From Alphaproteobacteria bacterium (GTDB lineage: Bacteria; Pseudomonadota; Alphaproteobacteria; Rickettsiales; JABSSG01): DNA of 13,340 nt. The notes beneath the pieces were generated by a model. That model was not told where the DNA came from. It ran no database searches and saw nothing but the letters and a program-made list of their open reading frames with translations. A program made the translations under genes and the position numbers. Where the stretch lies: the NCBI GenBank assembly GCA_022600235.1, contig JAHZKS010000119.1, forward strand, positions 1 to 13,340, in the 5' to 3' direction. This document shows, piece by piece, positions 6,670 through 13,340 of the stretch (position 1 is the first letter of the stretch; every line of letters begins with the position of its first letter).

Positions 6670-7431
6670 ATGACAGTAGCTATTTTTATACCTGCAAGAT
6701 TAGAATCAAAAAGGCTTCCGAAGAAATTAATACAACAAATTGGAGAAAAACCTCTGATCATGCATGTTGTAGATAGAGCCCTTGAATCAGTATCTGAGAA
6801 AGTAGTAATAGCAACAGACTCCGTAGAAATAATGAGATTATTTTCTGACAACAAAGATGTTGAATGCATCATGACATCCAAAGAGCACCAAACAGGAAGT
6901 GATAGGATTTATGAGGCTCTAACTAAGATAGACCCGAACAAATCAATAGATTATATAATGAATCTACAAGGAGATCTGCCCTTTATAAAACCAAAATTGA
7001 TTAATGACCTTATAAAAAAAATGACAGAGTCATCTGCAGATGTAGTAACTTTAGCATATCCTATACAACATAATGAAATCGGAAAAGCGGGAAACGAAAA
7101 TGTAACAAAGGCAGCAATATCGTTTTATGATGAGACGAATAAATTTGGTAGAGCTTTGTATTTTTCAAGACAACCCATCCCCCATAACGCATCAAAATAT
7201 TACGAACATATTGGTATTTACCTATTCAAAAGGTCTGCTCTAGAAAAATTTGTAAATTTACCAGTTTCCTCATTAGAAAAAATGGAAAAACTAGAGCAAA
7301 TAAGATTGTTAGAAAACAATATGTCTATTGATGTTTTTATCACAGACACCCCTACCACAAACGTAGATACAGAAAAAGGGTTAGAAAAAGCAAGAAAAGA
7401 GCAAAAAGAGCAGAAAGAATTAGCCCAATAA
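6670..7431 (+). CDS. kdsB: 3-deoxy-manno-octulosonate cytidylyltransferase (CMP-KDO synthetase)
   Basis: Activates KDO with CTP to give CMP-KDO and pyrophosphate, the cytoplasmic step before KDO is added to lipid A. 253 residues, the usual size. The nucleotide-binding N-terminus reads FIPARLESKRLPKKLI with R10 and K19; family members normally have Gly where K18 stands (RLPGK). HQTGSDRIYEA (73-83) and NLQGD (98-102) with metal-binding D102 are clear, as are ALYFSRQPIPHN, HIGIYLFKRSALEKFV, LEKMEKLEQIRLLENN and D233 in NVDTEKGL. The QGDLPFI variant of the usual QGDEP resembles Rickettsia KdsB as I recall it. The charged tail ends in KEQ repeats. The ATG has no strong ribosome site. A stop 16 bases before the next gene suggests cotranscription with nfu. 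It is the only envelope-synthesis gene here. Confidence 0.95.
   Translation: MTVAIFIPARLESKRLPKKLIQQIGEKPLIMHVVDRALESVSEKVVIATDSVEIMRLFSDNKDVECIMTSKEHQTGSDRIYEALTKIDPNKSIDYIMNLQGDLPFIKPKLINDLIKKMTESSADVVTLAYPIQHNEIGKAGNENVTKAAISFYDETNKFGRALYFSRQPIPHNASKYYEHIGIYLFKRSALEKFVNLPVSSLEKMEKLEQIRLLENNMSIDVFITDTPTTNVDTEKGLEKARKEQKEQKELAQ
7395..7412 (+). repeat. Tandem 9-base repeat in the kdsB tail
   Basis: AAAAGAGCA occurs twice in direct tandem and is followed by a degenerate third copy (GAAAGAATT, 7413-7421). The repeats encode KEQ-KEQ-KEL near the C-terminus of KdsB, beyond the conserved domain. This looks like local replication slippage in a tolerant tail. Confidence 0.6.
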
Positions 7432-7447
7432 CTAAATATCATAAAAA

Positions 7448-8011
7448 ATGTTTATTCAAACTGAAAACACACCAAATCCAAATTCAATGAAATTCATACC
7501 AGGAACAGATGTGAGCCCATCTTCCCCTGTAAATTTCACATCTAATAAAGATTGCGCTCAATCACCTTTAGCAGAAAGTTTATTCAAGCTGCAATATGTT
7601 GAAGGAGTTTTCCTAGGGAAAGATTTTGTTACAATAACAAAACAACCAAATACAGACTGGAACCTAGTAAAACCTGAAATACTTCTTTTATTAATGGAAT
7701 TTTTCTCATCGGGCAAACCTGCAATAGTTGATAGCAAAGAGAATCAAGAAGTAAGCACAGAAAAAGACAGCGATGTAGTTGCTCAAATAAAAGAAATTAT
7801 TGAAGAAAAAGTAAGACCAGCCGTAGCACAAGACGGTGGCGATATAATATTCCACAGTTTTGAAAAAGGCATTGTAAAGCTAGAATTACACGGCGCATGC
7901 TCTGGCTGCCCAAGCTCAACTGTTACACTGAAAAACGGCATAGAGAACATGCTAAAGCACTATGTTCCAGAAGTAATCGAAGTTGAAGCTGTAGATAACG
8001 AATTAGCATAA
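7448..8011 (+). CDS. Nfu-type iron-sulfur cluster scaffold/carrier protein (NifU C-terminal domain)
   Basis: Carrier that binds a 4Fe-4S cluster between two subunits and delivers it to client proteins. 187 residues in two domains. The N-terminal Nfu_N domain (about 1-88) opens with FIQTENTPNPNSMKFIPG and has NWNLVKPEI-like helices. A variable linker spans about 92-108. The C-terminal NifU-like domain (about 110-182) contains RPAVAQDGGDIIF and the CxxC pair C151 and C154 in HGACSGCPSSTVTLKNGI. This architecture is that of mitochondrial NFU1 and alphaproteobacterial Nfu, not of E. coli NfuA, whose N-terminal domain is A-type-like. It starts 16 bases after kdsB without an obvious ribosome site. 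The stop overlaps the convergent aminopeptidase gene by 9 bases. Complex I next door needs many clusters, so a supply role is plausible but inferred. Confidence 0.95.
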   Translation: MFIQTENTPNPNSMKFIPGTDVSPSSPVNFTSNKDCAQSPLAESLFKLQYVEGVFLGKDFVTITKQPNTDWNLVKPEILLLLMEFFSSGKPAIVDSKENQEVSTEKDSDVVAQIKEIIEEKVRPAVAQDGGDIIFHSFEKGIVKLELHGACSGCPSSTVTLKNGIENMLKHYVPEVIEVEAVDNELA

Positions 8012-9685
8012 ATTTTCTTTGTTGCATAACTCATTATAATTTTGCAACCACTCTTTCTCCTCATCTGTGAGCATACCAAAATCAATCAATTTTTCCTGAA
8101 TTGGCACTAGAGTGAGCATTTGAAACTCTAATTTACCTCTCTCATTTGATTCTTTTATAAACGCAAGATTCTCGATACGAATACCATATTCACCTTCTTT
8201 GTAAAAGCCAGGCTCTATCGAGACTATCATGCCTGGTTTTAAAGCAACAGATGAATGTTTAGTGATAGATTGCGGCCCTTCATGAACAGATAAAAAACTA
8301 CCAACTCCATGACCTGTTCCATGAGGATAGTTTTTTCTCTCTTCCTCTAAAAATTTTCTTGCCAGAACATCTAAATCCGCACCAGTAGTGCCGAATTTAA
8401 ATTTGGCGCTCGCTACTGCAATAAAACCTTTCAACACCAGAGTAAAATCATTCATTTGTTCTTTTGTTGGATCTCCTATAGCAATAGTACGAGTTATATC
8501 AGTTGTACCTCCGTAATACTGCCCTCCAGAATCTATAAGCAAAAGACCAGTTCCTGAAATATCCTTGCTAGATTTCTTTGATGGCGCATAATGAATAATA
8601 GCTCCATTCTCTTTAAACCCAGCTATCGTAGGAAAGCTAGGGCACACAAATCCCATGCCTTCCTTTCGAAATTCTAGAATTTTATCAGAAACATCCAACT
8701 CTGTTATCTTTTTACCGCTATCTAAACTTTCATAAACCCACTTAATCATCTTAGAAACAGCCTTTGCATCTTCAATATGAGCATCCACAGCCCCTTGAAT
8801 CTCAGTTTTATTTTTACAGGCTTTCGGCATATCACAATAATCTTGCACTATTATTGGAGCATTTAGCTTACTCTTTATAAAATAAGAAGCCTTGCTGCTA
8901 ATAGACACTTTACCCTCTAACACTCCAATATCAGAACTAAATTGATCTTCTACATGCATATGTATGTTATTCTCTTTAAAGTAATGCAATACAGTCTTAT
9001 CAGCCTTATTTGCGCAATATAAATCGACTCTGCCATCTTTATGTAATATTGCACTTGATAATATTAAAGGCGTATAATTTAAATCATGGCCTCTTATGTT
9101 TAATAACCAACAGATAGAATGCGGATCTGATACAATAAAATAATCCACTAAGTCTTCTTTCATTAAGAAACATATTCTACCTATCTTAGAGAGCGTTTTC
9201 TCGCCAGAATATTTGATAGGATGAATAAAAATATCCGAAATTTCTCTCTTGGGGCGTTTATCCCAAATTAAATCTATTAAATTTTCTTCTATGCAAACAA
9301 TCTGATTTTCTGGTACAAATTTTTTAAAACTCTCAATTTGAGTTACAGTATGCATACGAGCATCAATCCCAATATTAGCATCAGATTTACAAATATCCTT
9401 AAGAGTATTTCTTATAGGAACCGCTGCCATATCTAGAACCTTAAAATTCTTTGATAATTCTTTGCCTGCCTGTATTAAATATCGAGCATCAGTATAGAAA
9501 AGATCTTCTCCTTTAGCGCTAAAAATTGCCAAACCATTTGAACCAGTGAAACCAGTAATAAATTTAAGCCTATTCGTGTGATCTGTCGTATACTCACCCA
9601 GGTATTCATCTTGAGAAGGAACAAGATAAAAATCTATATTGCGCTGGACCAGCAAAGATCTAAGTTCTTTATGTTTATTATCCAT
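8003..9685 (-). CDS. Xaa-Pro aminopeptidase (aminopeptidase P, peptidase family M24B)
   Basis: Cytosolic metalloenzyme that removes the N-terminal residue from peptides with proline in second position. 560 residues, the long three-domain form also seen in eukaryotic XPNPEP: creatinase-like domain 1 (about 6-135), domain 2 (about 150-290) and the pita-bread M24 catalytic domain (about 295-500), followed by the typical C-terminal extension ending in WLQNYNELC. The dinuclear metal ligands are D385 and D396 (LLIDSGGQYYGGTTDITRT), H459 (PHGTGHGVG), E491 (SIEPGFY) and E505 (RIEN). Catalytic histidines H365 (IIHYAP) and H468 (VHEGP) are also present, so the enzyme looks active. No signal peptide is visible. 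The ATG overlaps the end of ligA by 8 bases, with GGAGAG inside ligA as ribosome site, so the two are probably cotranscribed. The gene end overlaps the convergent nfu gene. Confidence 0.95.
   Translation of the reverse strand: MDNKHKELRSLLVQRNIDFYLVPSQDEYLGEYTTDHTNRLKFITGFTGSNGLAIFSAKGEDLFYTDARYLIQAGKELSKNFKVLDMAAVPIRNTLKDICKSDANIGIDARMHTVTQIESFKKFVPENQIVCIEENLIDLIWDKRPKREISDIFIHPIKYSGEKTLSKIGRICFLMKEDLVDYFIVSDPHSICWLLNIRGHDLNYTPLILSSAILHKDGRVDLYCANKADKTVLHYFKENNIHMHVEDQFSSDIGVLEGKVSISSKASYFIKSKLNAPIIVQDYCDMPKACKNKTEIQGAVDAHIEDAKAVSKMIKWVYESLDSGKKITELDVSDKILEFRKEGMGFVCPSFPTIAGFKENGAIIHYAPSKKSSKDISGTGLLLIDSGGQYYGGTTDITRTIAIGDPTKEQMNDFTLVLKGFIAVASAKFKFGTTGADLDVLARKFLEEERKNYPHGTGHGVGSFLSVHEGPQSITKHSSVALKPGMIVSIEPGFYKEGEYGIRIENLAFIKESNERGKLEFQMLTLVPIQEKLIDFGMLTDEEKEWLQNYNELCNKENLC
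8021..8048. terminator. Weak inverted repeat at the convergent gene ends
   Basis: GTTGCA (8021-8026) and TGCAAC (8043-8048) form a 6-base-pair stem with a 16-base loop. It lies just past the nfu stop and inside the last codons of the aminopeptidase gene. No U-run follows on either strand (plus: CACTCTTTC; minus: AAAGAAAAT). If it ends transcription it is a poor intrinsic terminator; it may be chance. Confidence 0.25.
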
Positions 9686-11765
9686 CTAGCAATTCTCTCC
9701 ATTCTTTCTCATTTAAAACTTTTACCCCTAGCTCATTTGCCTTCTTTACTTTACTACCAGGGTCACTCCCCGCTATAACATAATCAGTATTTGCAGAAAC
9801 CGCAGACATAACTTTACACCCTTTAGATTTTGCTCTTTCTTTTGCCTCACCTCTTGTCATACTCTGCAATGTGCCGGTAAAAACTAACTTCTTATCATTC
9901 AAAGAAGATTTAACAACCGACCTATGATAATCTTTTATATTGAGAATATCACCAAGCTTTCTGACTATTTCTGCGTTATATTCTTCAGAGAAAAAACTCT
10001 TCAAAGCAGCAACAACAGTTTCACCTATACCATCACTAGATAGTAATTTATATACTATAATACCATCATCTCCAGGCAAAAGCTTCATGTCTTTAAAAAA
10101 GCTTTCAAAGCTCTTGTACTGGGAAGCTAATATCCTAGCCGTCACTTCTCCTATATAACGAATTCCAAGAGAATATATAAATCTTTCTAAAGATATATTC
10201 CTTGATTTCTCAATAGAATCATAAAGTTTCTGTGTAGATTTTACACCCCACCCTGGCTGACTTTCTAATAGAACCTCTTGAGAACTAGTGGCATTCTTAA
10301 GAAAAAATATATCAACAGGATTCAAGATATATTTATTCTTGTATAAGAAGATAACTTGTTTTGAACCAAGACCATCTATATCAAGGGCATTCTTTGATAC
10401 AAAATGCTCAATACGCTGCATTATTTGAGATTCACATTTTAACCCACCAATACATCTGAAAATTGCCTCATCTGGGTCTTTCTTTAACTCAGATCCACAC
10501 ATAGGACATTCTTTTGGAAATTCAAAAATTTTAGCATTTTTTGGTCTTAATTCTTTGTCAACCTTAACCACATAAGGGATGACATCCCCGGCTCTTTCTA
10601 TGATTATAGTATCTCCAACTCTAACATCTTTACGTCTTATTTCGTCCTGATTATGTAAACTTGCCCTTTTAACAATAACACCCCCTACGTTAACTGGCTT
10701 TAAATGCGCAACAGGAGTAATAGCACCAGTTCTACCAACTTGCACATCTATATATTCAAGAATTGTCTTAGCTTGATCTGCAGGAAACTTATGCGCTATA
10801 GCAAATCTTGGAGACCTAGAAACAAACCCTAGCCTTTTCTGAAGTGCAAAATCATTCACTTTGTAAACAACACCATCTATATCATAAGGTATAGATGCAC
10901 GCCCCTCATATATTGAATTATAGAATTTTTCAATTTCTTCAACTGAGCTAGCTTTTGTAAATTCTTTATTCACACGAAATCCTAATTCTCCCATTTTCTT
11001 CAGCAATTCTTCCTGAGTGCTTGCAAACTCCATGTTTTCTTCACTAACCCCATATACAAAATATTTCAAGTTTCTAGACTTAGTAATACTAGGATCTAAA
11101 TGTCGCAATGATCCAGCTGCAGCATTTCTAGGGTTAGCAAACAAAGGCTGGCCTTCTCTTTCCCTAGACTTATTAATGATCTCAAACTCTTCTTTTGTAA
11201 TAAAAACTTCTCCTCTAAATTCTATCTTCTCTATTGTAGTGTCAATTTTTGTTGGAATACCAGAGATCTGCTTTACATTTTCTGTTATATCTTCTCCTTC
11301 AAATCCATTACCTCGAGTCGCTGCATGTTTCAGCACACCATTTAGATAGAACAGATTCAAAGATGCACCATCAATTTTAGGCTCACATATAAATTCTGGC
11401 ATTCTGTCATCTGCTAGAAATCTAGCTACCTTAGATATAAACTTTTTCAAATCTTCAACTGTATGACAATTAGACAGAGAAAGCATCGGCGTAAGATGTT
11501 TCACCGTCTTAGATGCCTCAGGCACTATAGAGCCAACTTTTTCTGACGGAGAGTCAGACCTTTTAAATTTTGGAAATTTTTCTTCAATATCCAGATTGCG
11601 CGCAAACAACTTATCGTACTCAGCATCTGTTACAGCCGGATTATCTTCTATATAATATTTGTCATTATACTCTTTAATAATATTTGCCAAATATTCTAGC
11701 TCTTTCTGCGCCTCATCATTATTCAACTCAGAAACATTTTTACTGAATGTTTTCGGTTTTATCAT
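9678..11765 (-). CDS. ligA: NAD+-dependent DNA ligase LigA
   Basis: Seals nicks during replication and repair using NAD+. 695 residues with the full bacterial layout. Domain Ia (about 12-80) has the NMN-binding YYIEDNPAVTDAEYD. The adenylation domain carries K130 in EPKIDG, which becomes AMP-linked, then RGNGFEGEDITENV (151-164), NPRNAAAGSLR and PYDIDGVVYKVN. The OB fold (about 330-410) has VGRTGAITPVA. The zinc finger ligands are C420, C423, C438 and C444. Helix-hairpin-helix repeats span about 455-600, and a BRCT domain about 619-695 begins near LVFTGTL. An in-frame TAG directly precedes the ATG, which fixes the start; no strong ribosome site is visible. It leads a two-gene unit with the aminopeptidase gene and is divergent from dnaX. 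Confidence 0.98.
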   Translation of the reverse strand: MIKPKTFSKNVSELNNDEAQKELEYLANIIKEYNDKYYIEDNPAVTDAEYDKLFARNLDIEEKFPKFKRSDSPSEKVGSIVPEASKTVKHLTPMLSLSNCHTVEDLKKFISKVARFLADDRMPEFICEPKIDGASLNLFYLNGVLKHAATRGNGFEGEDITENVKQISGIPTKIDTTIEKIEFRGEVFITKEEFEIINKSREREGQPLFANPRNAAAGSLRHLDPSITKSRNLKYFVYGVSEENMEFASTQEELLKKMGELGFRVNKEFTKASSVEEIEKFYNSIYEGRASIPYDIDGVVYKVNDFALQKRLGFVSRSPRFAIAHKFPADQAKTILEYIDVQVGRTGAITPVAHLKPVNVGGVIVKRASLHNQDEIRRKDVRVGDTIIIERAGDVIPYVVKVDKELRPKNAKIFEFPKECPMCGSELKKDPDEAIFRCIGGLKCESQIMQRIEHFVSKNALDIDGLGSKQVIFLYKNKYILNPVDIFFLKNATSSQEVLLESQPGWGVKSTQKLYDSIEKSRNISLERFIYSLGIRYIGEVTARILASQYKSFESFFKDMKLLPGDDGIIVYKLLSSDGIGETVVAALKSFFSEEYNAEIVRKLGDILNIKDYHRSVVKSSLNDKKLVFTGTLQSMTRGEAKERAKSKGCKVMSAVSANTDYVIAGSDPGSKVKKANELGVKVLNEKEWRELLDG

Positions 11766-11862
11766 CTAAATAAAATCTTAAATTTCCCTAGAAAAACTTT
11801 TCAATGAAAGTATACTATCAGTATTAAAATTAATAAACATGATTTCTACCATATCTAAATAA
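11766..11862. promoter_or_regulatory. Divergent ligA/dnaX promoter region
   Basis: This 97-base AT-rich spacer must hold the start signals of both genes. On the minus strand TTGAAA (11799-11804) with TAAGAT 18 bases on could serve ligA, giving an almost leaderless message. AGTATACT (11809-11816) is a perfect 8-base palindrome that offers a TATACT -10 box on either strand, but I see no good -35 partner for it. No coding sequence, hairpin terminator or RNA gene is apparent. Confidence 0.35.
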
Positions 11863-13340
11863 ATGTCAAAAAAAACACTTGCTAACAAATATCGTCCACA
11901 AAATTTTTCTCAACTTAGAGGGCAAGATATATTAGTCAAGATTCTAAGTAACACAATCAAGACAAAAAATATAGCAAACGCATATATTTTAACTGGAATT
12001 AGAGGCGTAGGGAAAACTACAAGTGCAAGAATAATATCAAAAACACTAAACTGCACCAACTTAAACAATGAAGAATCTATTCCTGTTCCTTGTGAACAAT
12101 GCAAAAACTGTACATCTATTAACGAATTTAACCACCCAGATGTATTAGAGATTGATGCAGCAAGCAAGACAGGAGTGAGTGATGTCAGGGAAATTATAGA
12201 TAGCGCAAAATACAAATCCGTTCTTGGATTGTATAAAATATATATTATTGATGAAGTTCATATGCTTTCTAATAGTGCATTCAATGCTCTGTTAAAAACC
12301 CTAGAAGAGCCTCCTGAAAATATATTATTTATATTTGCCACAACAGAAATACAAAAAATTCCAGCTACGATTATATCAAGATGTCAAAGGTTTGATTTAT
12401 CGAGATTATCTTCTCAACAAATATCTGATCATCTAGAATATATTGCCTCCAAAGAATCTATCAAGTACACAAAAGAAGGTTTACATGTCATTGCAAAGTT
12501 TAGCGAAGGATCTGTTAGAGATAGCCTATCTTTACTTGAAACCATTAACATATATAAAAACCAAGATCAGGAGATCACATCAGACTTAGTTAATGAAGTA
12601 CTAGGAACACCAAAATTGGAATCTATATATGATCTTGTAGAAAAAATCACTGAAGGAGACACAAAAACAGCAATATCTGCGGCTAACTCTATGCATAAAA
12701 ACGCTATAGATATAAACCTACTTCTTGAAGAAATTTTAAACGTATGCAATAAAGTAAGCAAAGCACTGAGTATCAAGAATTTCGTTGAAGAGAGCAATAT
12801 ATTTGATTTTGAAAAAACACTAATTAACACTTTAAAAAGAAAAACAGATATAATTTCAATAACGAATATATGGAAAATTTTCTTTAACGGCTTGCAAGAA
12901 CTCAAAAACTCAAACTACCCGTTCAATGTTTTTGAGATGATAATTATTAGAGCATGCCACTTATCAAACCTACCCTCTCAAGAAAGTATATTAAAAAAGA
13001 TTTCTTCTGGGGCTGCGATAACAAATAAAACACCCAAGACAGAGAGCTCTCAGGACCTCAAATCTTTTAAAGATATCACCGATCTATTTTATCAGAAGAA
13101 AGAATTGCTCTTATATAAGTATTTAGTAGAGAATGTAAAAATCATAACATATAAAAAGGGAGAAATTACAGCTCAAACTATAACTACCCCTCCAGAAAAA
13201 TTCACCTCTACTGTAATAAATCACTTAAATAATTGGACAAAAATAAAATGGTCCTTTCAATTACTCAATGACGAATCAAAGAAGGAAGCAGAAAGCACAT
13301 TACAAGACCAATCCTTGAATGAAATTAATAATAACGAAAT
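11863..13340 (+). CDS. dnaX: DNA polymerase III subunit gamma/tau (partial, C-terminus beyond the right edge)
   Basis: ATPase of the clamp loader that opens the beta clamp; the tau form also tethers polymerase and helicase. The frame is open from the ATG at 11863 to the edge, 492 codons. An in-frame TAA directly precedes the ATG, and there is no clear ribosome site. AAA+ features: Walker A GIRGVGKTT with K51; zinc ligands C64, C77, C80 and C83; Walker B IIDEVHML (D130, E131); sensor 1 FATTEIQKIP; arginine finger SRC (R173). Domain III ends near residue 375 (EMIIIRACHLSNLPSQES). The tau-type extension begins after it and includes a helical stretch DLFYQKKELLLYKYLVENV. An in-frame A AAA AAG slippery heptamer at codons 377-379 lies exactly between these parts. 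Only a short C-terminal part should be missing if the length resembles small alphaproteobacterial DnaX proteins. Confidence 0.97.
   Translation, partial: MSKKTLANKYRPQNFSQLRGQDILVKILSNTIKTKNIANAYILTGIRGVGKTTSARIISKTLNCTNLNNEESIPVPCEQCKNCTSINEFNHPDVLEIDAASKTGVSDVREIIDSAKYKSVLGLYKIYIIDEVHMLSNSAFNALLKTLEEPPENILFIFATTEIQKIPATIISRCQRFDLSRLSSQQISDHLEYIASKESIKYTKEGLHVIAKFSEGSVRDSLSLLETINIYKNQDQEITSDLVNEVLGTPKLESIYDLVEKITEGDTKTAISAANSMHKNAIDINLLLEEILNVCNKVSKALSIKNFVEESNIFDFEKTLINTLKRKTDIISITNIWKIFFNGLQELKNSNYPFNVFEMIIIRACHLSNLPSQESILKKISSGAAITNKTPKTESSQDLKSFKDITDLFYQKKELLLYKYLVENVKIITYKKGEITAQTITTPPEKFTSTVINHLNNWTKIKWSFQLLNDESKKEAESTLQDQSLNEINNNE
12993..12999 (+). promoter_or_regulatory. Candidate -1 frameshift site in dnaX
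   Basis: A AAA AAG in the phase XX-X XXY YYZ (codons TTA AAA AAG, 377-379). It is the same heptamer that E. coli dnaX uses to make gamma. A -1 slip would add nine residues (DFFWGCDNK) and stop at TAA 13026-13028, giving a protein of about 388 residues that ends after domain III. I see no strong downstream stem-loop (only TGGG/CCCA with a long loop) and no upstream Shine-Dalgarno-like stimulator. The sequence is certain; the function is not. Confidence 0.4.

Noticed and set aside
11868..11875. Run of eight A at codons 2-5 of dnaX, containing an in-frame A AAA AAA heptamer
   Set aside because: A -1 slip here would stop at TAA 11883-11885 after a handful of residues, so it yields no useful product. 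It shows that such heptamers arise by chance in this A-rich sequence.
11910..12905. Two minus-strand open frames of 101 and 112 codons opposite dnaX
   Set aside because: They run antisense to the Walker and domain III regions of a clearly real dnaX gene. Their leucine/serine-rich hydrophobic look is the usual product of reading such a gene backwards.
1..13340. A possible new defence, mobile or secondary-metabolite system
   Set aside because: Every gene belongs to a known core family. I saw no transposase, integrase, phage, CRISPR, toxin-antitoxin or biosynthetic gene, and no spacer longer than about 130 bases that could hide one.

Overview
The window is an AT-rich (about two thirds A+T by eye), densely packed bacterial chromosome segment made of housekeeping genes. 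The Nuo proteins are of the alphaproteobacterial/mitochondrial type: nuoC and nuoD are separate, and NuoF, NuoB and NuoD closely resemble Rickettsiales homologues as I remember them. With the low GC and tight spacing this suggests a Rickettsiales-like, probably host-associated alphaproteobacterium. The kdsB gene implies that KDO and some lipopolysaccharide are made, which argues against the LPS-less Anaplasmataceae and Orientia. The lineage is an inference, not a database result.

Layout. Bases 1-6452 (minus strand) hold nuoA-B-C-D-E-F-G, with nuoG cut by the left edge. Together these encode the NADH-oxidising arm (NuoE, F, G), the quinone-reducing connecting arm (NuoB, C, D) and one membrane subunit (NuoA) of respiratory complex I. 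Neighbouring genes overlap by 1-10 bases or lie 2-6 bases apart. A tRNA-Lys(UUU) gene (6466-6541, minus) sits 13 bases before nuoA. The only good promoter I see for the cluster lies upstream of the tRNA, so tRNA and nuo mRNA are probably one transcript.

A 128-base divergent spacer separates this from kdsB (CMP-KDO synthetase) and an Nfu-type iron-sulfur scaffold gene on the plus strand. The Nfu product is a plausible supplier of clusters to the Fe-S-rich complex I next door. Converging on it, and overlapping its last 9 bases, is a minus-strand pair: ligA (NAD+-dependent DNA ligase) followed by an M24B aminopeptidase P gene, the two overlapping by 8 bases. A 97-base spacer then leads to the divergent dnaX (clamp-loader tau/gamma subunit), cut by the right edge.

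I found no mobile element, CRISPR array, toxin-antitoxin pair, phage gene or clearly new system. The observations most worth checking are an in-frame A AAA AAG slippery heptamer in dnaX where the gamma-type truncation would be made, and the tRNA-led nuo operon. Start codons were re-examined: nuoD starts with GTG, and nuoC and probably nuoB start later than the longest open frame would suggest.
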